The notes below the pieces were generated by a model. That model was not told the DNA's origin and searched no databases. It saw nothing but the letters and a program-made list of their open reading frames with translations. Positions 26,645 through 35,500 of a stretch of 61,337 bases of DNA are shown piece by piece (positions within the stretch are counted from its first letter, which is position 1; the number at the start of each line of letters is the position of its first letter). The translations under genes were made by a program, and so were the position numbers. Source of the DNA: an uncultured Bacteroidota bacterium. Lineage in GTDB: Bacteria; Bacteroidota; Bacteroidia; Chitinophagales; Chitinophagaceae. Location of the stretch: NCBI GenBank assembly GCA_903887415.1, contig CAISPO010000068.1, forward strand, positions 1-61,337, in the 5' to 3' direction.

Positions 26645-27295
26645 TTACCTTATTATATTTCTCCTTATTTGCTCTAGCACATAATTATTTGTATCAGCGG
26701 GATGGTGAAAAGACATTTTTATGATCCAAGCATCCTGATTAAAGTAAAAAAGGTCGCTATAATTATCATTAAACCCAAAGCTGTCAACGCCATTGTGATG
26801 AAATTGAGTTACTGAATCATATGTATTTGCGTTCAAATTATACGTCTGAAAATAGCCTAGTGTGGTATAAACATCGTTTACGTATATACTTGGAGAGTCA
26901 AGTGGAGCAGTACCAAATGCCTCCCACGGAGCAAAAGCTACGTAAATAAAAGAATATTTTGACGTTATTGATCCTGAAAATATAATGCCATTGTATACCT
27001 CCCATTCCCACGTATATAATGCACTGCCATTGCGAAACATGGTAATGAAGTCTTTCTCTTGCTCTTCTCCTTGCGGATTACTTGAAGTGTAATTAGGTTC
27101 ATAATTGTTGCTAACAACTGCAAAACTGTCTATATCACCATTCAATGAATCGCGATAAACCCAATAACTGCCTTTTTTGTAGCAATAGTATTTTTTCAAA
27201 ATTGGGTTCATGGGTACAATCGGAGTTGGCTTCTTACAGGAATAAAAACAGAATAATAGCGTAGTGACGATCGATAAGCATTGTATCTTCCTCAT
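26645..27295 (-). CDS. Hypothetical lipoprotein
   Basis: A 216-residue protein with a lipoprotein leader ending in 'FYSCKKP', so it is probably membrane-anchored with a periplasmic or surface domain. The mature part is rich in aromatic residues and Asn ('YKKGSYWVYRDSLNG', 'FGFNDNYSDLFYFNQDAW'), a composition usual for Bacteroidota outer-surface lipoproteins. It is the intact copy of a tandem duplication: a broken paralogue with the same 'GSYW' start and the same order lies at 27506-28091. Confidence 0.65.
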   Translation of the reverse strand: MRKIQCLSIVTTLLFCFYSCKKPTPIVPMNPILKKYYCYKKGSYWVYRDSLNGDIDSFAVVSNNYEPNYTSSNPQGEEQEKDFITMFRNGSALYTWEWEVYNGIIFSGSITSKYSFIYVAFAPWEAFGTAPLDSPSIYVNDVYTTLGYFQTYNLNANTYDSVTQFHHNGVDSFGFNDNYSDLFYFNQDAWIIKMSFHHPADTNNYVLEQIRRNIIR

Positions 27296-27299
27296 AATA

Positions 27300-27480
27300 T
27301 CATTTTTTATTTTTCAATAATTTCTTATTAAGGGCGGTGATCTCTTTTTGCTGTTTATCAAGAGGTTTTTTGCTGCTGAATTATATAGAGCGTCAGCTCT
27401 TCTATTTTTTGCAGCAATTTTGCGTCCATACTTCCAAGGTAAATACCATCCATTGCCACATCGCCCGCAGCAGGGATTAT
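27300..27480 (-). pseudogene. Remnant of a C-terminal coiled-coil tail (copy 2)
   Basis: The minus strand reads 'LGSMDAKLLQKIEELTLYII' and, after a 1-base frame change in a run of A, 'DKQQKEITALNKKLLKNKK' with a stop just before the lipoprotein ATG. The 'KLLQKIEELTLYIIQQ' coil is the typical last segment of Bacteroidota tail-fibre-like or large surface proteins. The body of that gene is absent, so this is a duplicated 3' end. Confidence 0.55.
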
Positions 27481-27505
27481 TAACCGTAATTTTTCGTATA
27501 AAATA

Positions 27506-28091
27506 TTAATTAATTATTTTATATGATAGTAGATACAATTTCTTGTGCAAAAATGGATCATCAATTAAAATTTCAAGAAATCCAGCATAAGCATTAATAA
27601 AAAAGAAATCATTTGGAGATTGTGCAGACACTCTGTACACATTAGTATATGATAACCCTTCAATTGTAGTTATGGGATAATGGTAAACGTTTGAATCATT
27701 GTCGAAAGGCATATTATATACAAATCGAAGATCTGTATTTGGAATTATAGATGAAGTATAAGCTAGATGCGAATAATATGGAGCTATCAGAGTTAATATC
27801 AGAGTAACCGTATCACTTTAATAATTTTCAACATAATCTTTCATCACTATATAAACGTATTCATTTGCATCTGTAGAATTATAAAAAGGTGGGGTATTTA
27901 TATATTGAAAGACCACCAAACTATCTGTGATTATTTATAGAATCATACATAATCTAATAACTTCCCACTTGATAATTAAAATAGTTTTTAAACCCTGTAT
28001 TCAGATAAACAGATGTAGGGCCAGGCTTTTTACAGGCGGCTATACAAGCTATAAGTATAAACACAGTCATTTTAATTGCCTTATGCTTCAT
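27506..28091 (-). pseudogene. Broken paralogue of the lipoprotein at 26645
   Basis: It starts with an intact lipoprotein leader (ATG 28091, 'MKHKAIKMTVFILIACIAAC' then KKP). After 'NYFNYQVGSY' a TAG stop stands where the intact copy has Trp ('GSYW'). A change of frame then restores 'TDSLVVFQYINTPPFYN', a second stop (TAA) follows 'YVENY', and the frame continues to the end ('NDFFFINAYAGFLEILIDD'). Two stops and one frameshift make it a pseudogene, with a C-terminal piece that still opens as a 68-codon frame. Confidence 0.7.
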
Positions 28092-28259
28092 AAAGTTTAT
28101 TTTATTTTTTCTTCCAATTTTTTCCTGTAATTCATCAATTTGCTTTTGCTGTTGTATCACATATAAAGTTAACTCCTCTAGCTTTTGCAGCAATTTTGCG
28201 TCCATAGTTCCAAGGTCAATGCCATCTTGCCACTTCTGCTGCTGAAGGCACATTTGCAA
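28092..28259 (-). pseudogene. Remnant of a C-terminal coiled-coil tail (copy 1)
   Basis: The minus strand encodes 'LGTMDAKLLQKLEELTLYVI' and 'QQQKQIDELQEKIGRKN', the same coil as at 27300-27480, and runs in frame without a stop into the broken lipoprotein. No upstream body of a large protein remains; the frame closes just before 28260. With copy 2 it shows that a unit of coil tail plus lipoprotein (about 0.8 kb) was tandemly duplicated. Confidence 0.55.
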
Positions 28260-28466
28260 GCCTTATTATGACGTAAAAGTAACATAAAAAGAATAGTTTC
28301 ATTTTTGCTGTAACCAAGCTTTGTCAATAGATATTCAGATGATTACATAGCTCGTAAAGAAAATTTTAACTTAATTTAAACTTAACGTGCCGTATCATTG
28401 TCCAACTAAAACTAAGCGCACCAAACGTGCCAAACGTCTATTATTTATTTAAAAAAACAATTAAAA

Positions 28467-29594
28467 ATGAAAAAACAATTACTTTTTTGTGTTACTGCCC
28501 TTATGCTGTTTGGCTTTAGCTCCTATGGCCAGGCTACTGTTACGATCTCATCCAGCTCAACCTCGGACACTGTGTGCTCCGGTACTACTGTCACTTTTAC
28601 GGCTACTCCCCTGCCAAGCGGTTCTTATGGCTATATCTGGAACTTAAATGGTTCTTATGCCGGCCCGTCTTCTTCCACGTTCAGCCCAACATTGCCAACC
28701 GGCATTGATGTGGTTTATTGTCTGCTTACTAATGCTGCCGGAGATACTATCTATGGCGCATCGGATACGCTGACGATTACTGTGGATACGCTGCCGGTAA
28801 TATCTCCCATTACATCTTCAGTTACCCCTGCGGGCGTTTGTATAGGTGATACATTGAACCTGACAGATGACGCAAGCGGCGGTATGTGGGTGAGTGCAGA
28901 CCCGACCGCAGCGACGGTTAGCAGCATTGGCACAGTGACTGGTGTGTCGGTTCCTACTGGCGGCGGCGGACCCGGCGGGCCATCTGTTCGTGTCTATTAC
29001 ATAATGACCAATAGCTGCGGCTCAGACAGTACGAACATCCGTGTTCGGGTTGCAGCGCCTGCAAGCGCCATTACGGTAACTGCTGCTACTGTATGCATCG
29101 ATTCGTCTGTTACTGTATCAGACGCTACAGGCGGCGGTACCTGGAACAGCAGCGATTCTACCATTGCAGTTCCCAACTTCAATATAGTGTTTGGTATGCC
29201 ACCAACGATCACTGAAATTGTAACGGGTGTTGCAGTGGGTACAGTAACTATCAGCTATACCGGCATGAACGCTTGCGGCCCTTATACAGAAACAACAGAC
29301 ATCACCGTTGTTGACTGCAGCAGCACTGCTGTTCATACTGTTGCTTCTATAGCAGACGGCTGCAGCGTATATCCAAACCCAACAACAGGTGTTGTGAGCA
29401 TACTGGCCAATTCTGCAAAATATACACAGGCGAAATGTACTGTTACCAATATGGTGGGCGCTGTTGTAAAAAATGCAACAATCGCTACCAACCAGGAAGC
29501 TACACTTGAACTGAATGTTCCGACCGGGGTGTATTTTATGACCATAAGCGCTGGCACTGAAACATATACTACCAAAGTGGTGGTTATGGAGTAA
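28467..29594 (+). CDS. T9SS cargo with Ig-like repeats
   Basis: A 375-residue protein; signal peptide MKKQLLFCVTALMLFGFSSYGQ. The mature region is Ser/Thr/Gly-rich and has Ig-like units that recur with 'VC.G/D...VT' openings ('SDTVCSGTTVTFTATPLP', 'PAGVCIGDTLNLTDDASGG', 'AATVCIDSSVTVSDATGGG'), of the BIG/PKD type common in adhesins. The C-terminal ~80 residues are a type A sorting domain ('SVYPNPTTGVVSILA', 'VPTGVYFMTISAG'). It ends before a strong terminator. A surface structural or adhesive role is likely. Confidence 0.82.
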   Translation: MKKQLLFCVTALMLFGFSSYGQATVTISSSSTSDTVCSGTTVTFTATPLPSGSYGYIWNLNGSYAGPSSSTFSPTLPTGIDVVYCLLTNAAGDTIYGASDTLTITVDTLPVISPITSSVTPAGVCIGDTLNLTDDASGGMWVSADPTAATVSSIGTVTGVSVPTGGGGPGGPSVRVYYIMTNSCGSDSTNIRVRVAAPASAITVTAATVCIDSSVTVSDATGGGTWNSSDSTIAVPNFNIVFGMPPTITEIVTGVAVGTVTISYTGMNACGPYTETTDITVVDCSSTAVHTVASIADGCSVYPNPTTGVVSILANSAKYTQAKCTVTNMVGAVVKNATIATNQEATLELNVPTGVYFMTISAGTETYTTKVVVME

Positions 29595-29597
29595 GTG

Positions 29598-29640
29598 TCT
29601 GAACCTTGATTTAAGGATTACGGGATTATCATGATTCTTA
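29598..29640. repeat. Intergenic repeat, 'CTGAACCTTGATT' family, copy 3
   Basis: CTGAACCTTGATTTAAGGAT, followed by TACGGGATTATCATGATTC, directly follows the T9SS gene stop, as copy 1 does at 25028. Confidence 0.55.
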
Positions 29641-29665
29641 GAAATAAAAAGAACTATTTTTATAT

Positions 29666-29694
29666 GCGGGCTTCTTCGGAGGCCCGCTTTTTTT
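29666..29694 (+). terminator. Intrinsic terminator after the Ig-like T9SS gene
   Basis: GCGGGC (29666-29671) pairs with GCCCGC (29682-29687), with a 10-base loop that can add pairs, followed by seven T (29688-29694). Confidence 0.85.
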
Positions 29695-29859
29695 GTCTTA
29701 ACTGTGGTTTGAAAACCGTCCGGGACCGTTGCAGAAGGCCTCTTAATCCAAAAAAACTGCTTCAATCCCAACACTTATCCGTTTTTCCATGTCTTAATTA
29801 AACAGGCGGTTCCATTTGGAGCTCTAAAACTTAACTTATCATTCATACAAACATTGATC

Positions 29860-31149
29860 ATGAAGAAACTTTTTACTCTTTTTATCGCCTGCAGCGCTAT
29901 CAAAGCCAGTGCCCAGATGGACAGTTGCAATGTATTCCTGCAAGGCAATCATGTGGAAATCGGCATATCGCCGGTAGGCTCTTACGGTTCTTCTGTTGGT
30001 ACGCCGGCTGGCTATCATGGTAACATAACTAATGGCTGTGGCCATAATTCTCCTTGTGGCTATTCGGTGGGATCCAACCACCTTGGCTTTGTAGCCGATA
30101 TTGATAGAGATGGATGGAGCACGGGCACACCAAACTACTTCGGCGATTATTTTCTGCCGGGCAGCCCGTATGAAGGCTGGGAACTGGCTATAGGCGGGTC
30201 GGTTGTGCGGGCCATAAACGATGACACGGCCTATGTGGGCAGCCTCTCTGCTTCCGGCAGCAACGTAACTTATTCCAATGTCGGCGGCGTCATCACATCT
30301 ACATGGGAGGGAATGGTGGACAGTGTGCAGCTCACACAGGTTACTACCATTGATACCGGTAGCCTGTATTTTACTACGCAAGTCATACTCACCAATTTTT
30401 CTGTATCCCCGGTAAATAACATTTATTATTTCAGGTCGCTTAACCCTAATAACGAGGAGGTTGAAACCGGGAACTTTATTAATATTAACACGATCTCACA
30501 CCAGTCAACGGATACTACAGTGGTTACCGCAACAGGCACCACTTATTCGACCGACATACTCGGGCTCGGCACCACAGATATTAACGCACATTGCCTCGTT
30601 TATGAAAACTGGCCCTTGCCTGATACCACGCCGCTGAGCGCTCTGTATAACGAAACCTATTCCGACCCCGGGACAATTTATACACAAGGAGCAACAAATA
30701 CTGAGGATTATGCCATAGGTCTTGTGTTCTCCATACCCCACCTCGCGACTGTTGACAGCGCTGCTGACAGCGTGGGCCGTACGACAGCCTCCGCAGGAAT
30801 GCACCCCGCTAATACAGCTACTTTCACTTTCTTCTATTCCTTTGGCCAGCCGGGAATGGACTCCGCATTGAGCGCGCTGTCAAAACATTCATCTGCTGCC
30901 CTGGCAATTAAAAATATCAATGCCGCTACAGCAATAAAGGTTTGTCCGAACCCGGCAACAAATTTTGTTAACGTCAGCGGCCTCAACCCCGGTGACCAGT
31001 TATCACTCACAGATATGATGGGCCGCACCTATGCGCTGAATGGCACTGGGCGCTATCCGGTCGGCAGCTTTGTTCCGGGCAATTATATCCTGACTATCAC
31101 GGATGGCGATGGCAATGTGCGGTCAAGGTTAAGTTTGCAGAAACAATAA
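29860..31149 (+). CDS. T9SS cargo protein, unknown extracellular domain
   Basis: A 429-residue protein from ATG 29860; signal peptide 'MKKLFTLFIACSAIKASAQ'. A TTG two codons upstream is less likely. The mature domain ('MDSCNVFLQGNHVEIGISPV', 'DRDGWSTGTPNYFGDYFLPG', 'NIYYFRSLNPNNEE') is beta-rich and aromatic. The C-terminal ~75 residues form a type A sorting domain ('KVCPNPATNFVNVSG', 'FVPGNYILTITDG'). No catalytic motif is seen. Confidence 0.8.
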   Translation: MKKLFTLFIACSAIKASAQMDSCNVFLQGNHVEIGISPVGSYGSSVGTPAGYHGNITNGCGHNSPCGYSVGSNHLGFVADIDRDGWSTGTPNYFGDYFLPGSPYEGWELAIGGSVVRAINDDTAYVGSLSASGSNVTYSNVGGVITSTWEGMVDSVQLTQVTTIDTGSLYFTTQVILTNFSVSPVNNIYYFRSLNPNNEEVETGNFININTISHQSTDTTVVTATGTTYSTDILGLGTTDINAHCLVYENWPLPDTTPLSALYNETYSDPGTIYTQGATNTEDYAIGLVFSIPHLATVDSAADSVGRTTASAGMHPANTATFTFFYSFGQPGMDSALSALSKHSSAALAIKNINAATAIKVCPNPATNFVNVSGLNPGDQLSLTDMMGRTYALNGTGRYPVGSFVPGNYILTITDGDGNVRSRLSLQKQ

Positions 31150-31169
31150 ACCGCTCGTTTTCAATTATT

Positions 31170-31210
31170 AGCCCCGGCGGATTGTCTTTTCTGATAGATT
31201 CGCCGGGGCT
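31170..31210. terminator. Long-loop GC-rich hairpin
   Basis: AGCCCCGGCG (31170-31179) and CGCCGGGGCT (31201-31210) are perfect 10-bp complements separated by 21 bases, starting 20 bases after the T9SS stop. The T-rich tract is weak, so it may be a terminator or an mRNA-stabilising stem. Confidence 0.5.
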
Positions 31211-31295
31211 TACTTCGCCAGACTGAAATTCTATTTTTTGCACTCCCTATAGTACTCAACAAACTACAGGTTTTCTGTAAGTGTAAAAATCGGCT

Positions 31296-31303
31296 TACCT
31301 TTG
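31296..31303 (+). promoter_or_regulatory. -7 box TACCTTTG of the toxin-antitoxin operon
   Basis: An exact TAnnTTTG match, 20 bases before ATG 31324. TTTTC at 31271-31275 is spaced 20 bases upstream, as expected for the -33 element. Confidence 0.5.
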
Positions 31304-31323
31304 ATAAAATCAACACTGAAGAA

Positions 31324-31509
31324 ATGACTGCAACTCCGGTAAAAATTGACAATAAAAAATACAGGATAATTTCTGAAGAAGATTATTTGACATTGATGAG
31401 GGATATAAATGATCTGAAAAAAGTGTTCAAACGGCGGACAGAAAATGGAATTGAGGCACGTACCTTCTTTGAAACTATTGCGAAGAAAAAATCAAAGACT
31501 GCTCTGTGA
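31324..31509 (+). CDS. Probable antitoxin of a RelE-type pair
   Basis: A 61-residue protein with 'KIDNKKYRIISEEDYLTLMR', a small beta-strand/helix start like Phd/PHD-type or other short antitoxins, then a basic helix 'LKKVFKRRTENG'. It overlaps the toxin gene by four bases (GTGA), the classic coupling. The family is assigned mainly by context. Confidence 0.6.
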   Translation: MTATPVKIDNKKYRIISEEDYLTLMRDINDLKKVFKRRTENGIEARTFFETIAKKKSKTAL

Positions 31510-31763
31510 GTTATACTGTAATTATCAAAAAGACGGCTCAAAAGCAAATCTTAAGACTGCCAAAAAACTACTTGGAAAAAGTAAAAAAGACCATTTTTAC
31601 CCTTGAGGATGTGCCAAGGCCCCATGGATGCATCAAACTCACTGGTTCCGAAAATGTTTATCGTCTAAGGATTGGCAGCTATCGTATAGTGTACTCGATC
31701 GAAGACAAAATATTAACCATATATATTTTTGATGTTGATGACCGGAAGGATGTTTATAGGTAA
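31506..31763 (+). CDS. RelE/ParE-superfamily toxin
   Basis: An 85-residue protein with the RelE fold pattern: 'YTVIIKKTAQKQILRLPKNY' (strand plus helix), 'RPHGCIKLTGSENVYRLRIG' and 'YRIVYSIEDKILTIYIFDVD'. The 'RLRIGSYRIVY' core and 'DRKDVYR' C-terminus are those of RelE-type mRNA interferases acting at the ribosome. It starts with GTG overlapping the antitoxin stop. It lies between a T9SS gene and ruvA. Confidence 0.82.
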   Translation: MSYTVIIKKTAQKQILRLPKNYLEKVKKTIFTLEDVPRPHGCIKLTGSENVYRLRIGSYRIVYSIEDKILTIYIFDVDDRKDVYR

Positions 31764-31872
31764 CTCTTCTGATGTCAAATACGTGAGGCATCTCATTACC
31801 CCAAACTCCCAATCTTTTTGTACCTTTCCGGCGGTATGAGCGATCATACCTTTTTTATTAAAATATAACCGA

Positions 31873-32451
31873 ATGTTCGCGTATTTAGAAGGTAACCTGG
31901 TCTATAAATCGCCATCTGTGGTGAATATGGATGTACACGGAGTAGGCTATGAGCTGCAGGTAACGCTACAGACGTATGCTATGATACAGCCATTGGTAAA
32001 ATGCCGCCTCTATACCCACCTGCAGGTTCGGGAAGATGCCTGGGTGCTGTATGGCTTCTCAGACGAGGAGGAGCGGGCAACTTTCCGTCAGCTACTGAAT
32101 ATAAGCGGGGTAGGCGCAGCTACCGCGCGCATCATATTATCATCGCTTAATACGGGTGAACTGGAGCGGGCGGTATCGGGCGAAGATGCGAAGACATTAG
32201 AGCGTGTGAAAGGCATAGGTGCAAAGACGGCCCAGCGCATCATATTAGAATTAAAAGGAAAATTATTAAAGTCGAAAAATACATCAGGATCGTCGCCCGT
32301 GATGCACAATACAATGCAGGAAGATGCGTTAATAGCATTGGTAAATCTTGGTATAAATCGCGGCATAGCCGAAGGTGCTATAAAGAAAATAAACAATGCG
32401 TCTTCATTGAGCGTAGAGGAGCTTATTAAACAAGCGCTTCGGGCTTTGTAA
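31873..32451 (+). CDS. ruvA: Holliday junction branch-migration protein RuvA
   Basis: Binds four-way DNA junctions as a tetramer and recruits RuvB. The OB domain ('MFAYLEGNLVYKSPSVVNMD', 'GVGYELQVT', 'LYTHLQVREDAWVLYGF') is followed by two helix-hairpin-helix motifs ('LLNISGVGAATARIIL', 'LERVKGIGAKTAQRIILEL') and the C-terminal RuvB-binding domain. At 192 residues it is full length. ruvB and ruvC are not adjacent. It lies 134 bases before sprA; a ruvA-sprA neighbourhood is known from other Bacteroidota. Confidence 0.95.
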   Translation: MFAYLEGNLVYKSPSVVNMDVHGVGYELQVTLQTYAMIQPLVKCRLYTHLQVREDAWVLYGFSDEEERATFRQLLNISGVGAATARIILSSLNTGELERAVSGEDAKTLERVKGIGAKTAQRIILELKGKLLKSKNTSGSSPVMHNTMQEDALIALVNLGINRGIAEGAIKKINNASSLSVEELIKQALRAL

Positions 32452-32571
32452 AAATACAGTGTGCAATGCGCCAAAACGCGCCACAGGAGCGCTTCCAGGA
32501 ACCCAAACTATTTATTAAAAATAAGAGCGCAAAGGAATAAAATATTTTTATTTTATTCCTTTGTTTACTAT

Positions 32572-32578
32572 AAAGGAG
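32572..32578 (+). promoter_or_regulatory. Shine-Dalgarno sequence that sets the TTG start of sprA
   Basis: AAAGGAG lies 7 bases before TTG 32586. Clear Shine-Dalgarno sites are uncommon in this phylum, so its presence supports the TTG start; there is no in-frame ATG nearby. Confidence 0.65.
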
Positions 32579-32585
32579 AGAAACA

Positions 32586-35500
32586 TTGAAGGGCCAAGGT
32601 AATTTTGGATATAAAATATTGCTTTTTATCGTCCTGGTATTCGTAATTGCGAGTGCCGGGGCGAGGGGCTTCCGCATACGTTTTGATTTTTACGAGCCTG
32701 CCGATACCCCTGCCACAAAAAAACCTATACCTCCGCAACTGAATAATATCAACGATTCCCTGCACTTTCCGCTGCATGATAAAACCGGCGACCCGGTACT
32801 GGACTATAACCGCCCGCACAGCATAGACCTTGCCGATCCGAAAAATGAGAAAGATAATGTGGAGTATGCGCCAGACTCCAACCGGTACTACTTCAACGAC
32901 AAAATAGGCAGCGAATACCTGCGCAACCCTACCTACCTGAACCTGGGCGAATACATGAAGTACCAGGGACAGCAGGACGAGGACGCCTACTGGCAGCGCC
33001 GCCTGGATGCACTGATGCTTTTTAATAAAACCCCGGAACTGCCGCAGATGTACAAAGAGGGCCTGTTCGACCGCATTTTCGGCAGCAATACCATATCTGT
33101 GAAACCGCAGGGGAACGTGGATGTAACCTTTGGCGGCAACTGGCAGGATATTAAAAACCCTACGCTGACGCAAAGGGCGCAGAAGTATGGCGTTTTTGAT
33201 TTCGACATGCAGATGAACATCAACCTGCTGGCACAGGTGGGCGACAAACTAAAACTGAACATCAGCAATAACACCAAGGCTACATTCGACTACCAGAATG
33301 TGCAGAAACTGGACTACAGCGGCAAGGAAGATGAAATGCTGAAAAAAATAGAGGCCGGCAACATCAGCTTCCCGCTGAAGAGCAACCTCATCAGCGGCGT
33401 ACAATCCCTTTTCGGGCTGAAGACAAAACTGCAGTTTGGCAAGCTGTGGGTGACGGCAGTGCTGTCGCAGCAAAAATCGCAGCGCAAGAGCCTCACGGTG
33501 CAGGGCGGCGCGCAGTCGCAGCAGATAGCCATAAAGGCCGACAACTATGATGAGAACAAAGACTTCCTGCTGGCGCAATACTTTCATAATAACTACAACA
33601 AGGCGCTGGAAGATTTCCCGGTTATCAATTCGCTGGTCACTATCAGCAAAGTGGAAGTATGGGTAACGAACAGGACTGGCGCTGTGAACGGTGTGCGTGA
33701 TGTGCTGTGCTTTATGGACCTTGGCGAGGCCACTCCTTACCTGACGCAATTCTCCAACCCGAACAGCGGCATACGCGGCGGGTTGCCAGACAACAGGTCC
33801 AACAGGCTATATACGGAACTGGTGCAAAACCCTAACGGTCGCCTGCAGCGATCTGCAACAAATGCGGCGGTAGGGCTGGGGTTAACACAAGGCCAGGATT
33901 TTGAACGTACTACAGCGCGCCAGCTTGCCCCTACGGAGTTTACATTCAACCCGCAGCTTGGCTACATCATGCTGAATACGCAGCTCAATTCTGATGATGT
34001 GCTGGGCGTGGCCTACCGCTATACTTACCGGGGAAGCGTTTACCAGGTAGGTGAGTTTGCAGAAGACCTGCCACCGGATACCACCAACCCTAAAGTGCTG
34101 TTTCTGAAACTGATGAAGGGCACCTCTGCACGGCCAACCCTCCCTGTGTGGAACCTGATGATGAAGAACATCTATTCGCTGGGAGGCTTTGGGGTATCGA
34201 GAGACAATTTTACGCTGAACATACTGTACCAGGACCCTGGCGGGGGCGAGCGCAGATATATGCCGGAAGGGCATGATGAGGGCGTGCCATTCCTCACACT
34301 GCTGAACCTGGACCGACTGAACGCCCGCGGCGAGGCATCGCCTGACGGCGTCTTTGACTTTGTGGAAGGCATTACCATAAACACGCAGCAGGGCAAGATC
34401 ATTTTCCCGGTGCTGGAGCCCTTTGGCAAAGACCTGGCCGGGGCGGTAACCGATTCGTCAAAGAGCATTGTCCCTGACCCCGTGCTGTCGCGCAAGTATC
34501 TTTTCCAGGTGCTGTACGACTCCACCAAGACCGTAGCGCAGCAGCAGCAATCAACGGACAGGTACATCATGCGCGGCACCTATAAATCATCGTCGTCGTC
34601 TGAAATATTTTTGGGCGGGTTTAATATCCCGCAAGGGTCGGTATCCGTAACCGCAGGTGGCACAAGGCTGGTGGAGAACCAGGACTATACGATAGACTAC
34701 GGGCTAGGCAGGCTGAAAATAATCAATACGGGCATCCTTAATTCGGGAGTGCCAATCAATATCCAGTATGAGGATAATGCCACATTCGGTTTCCAGCAGC
34801 AAAACTTTATGGCCGCGCGGCTGGACTACTATGTGAATAAAAACCTTACACTTGGCGGCACCATCATGCGGCTCAACGAACGGCCATTTACCCAGCAGGT
34901 ATCTTATGGCGATGACCCCATTAAGAATACAGTGATCGGCCTTGACGGTAACTACCAGACAGAAGTACCTGCACTGACTCGCGCGCTGGATAAGCTGCCA
35001 ATCTATTCCACTACCGCCCCGTCATTTCTGAATGGCAACCTGGAGGTAGCGGCACTGCTGCCCGGCCACCCAAAGCAGATAGATGCGCTGGACCCAGAAG
35101 GATCTGTGTATATAGACAACTTTGAAGGCACCAGCAGCGCGTATGACCTGAAATTCCCGGCGCAGGCATGGTCGCTTTCATCGGCGCCGTTTGGGGCAGT
35201 GGACAAAAATTCGAAAGTTTTGTTCCCGGAATCGCAACTGGACGACCAACTGACCAACGGCGAGAACAGGGCACGTATAGCCTGGTACACCATAGAGCCT
35301 ACGCTTGTGGACCCGGGATCAACGGTGCCGGCCTATGTGAGCAAAGACCCGAACCAGCACTATATACGCATGGTTTCAACGCAGGACGTATTTCCAAACC
35401 AGCAGACAGCAGCGCTGCAAAATGCGCTGCCTACTTTTGACCTTGGATATTATCCAAAGGAAAGAGGCCCTTATAATTTTGGAGTAACCGCTGACCAATA

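Noticed and set aside
28467..31149. Possible CRISPR-like or tandem repeats in T9SS genes
   Set aside because: The recurring units are diverged Ig-like protein repeats, not identical DNA repeats with spacers.
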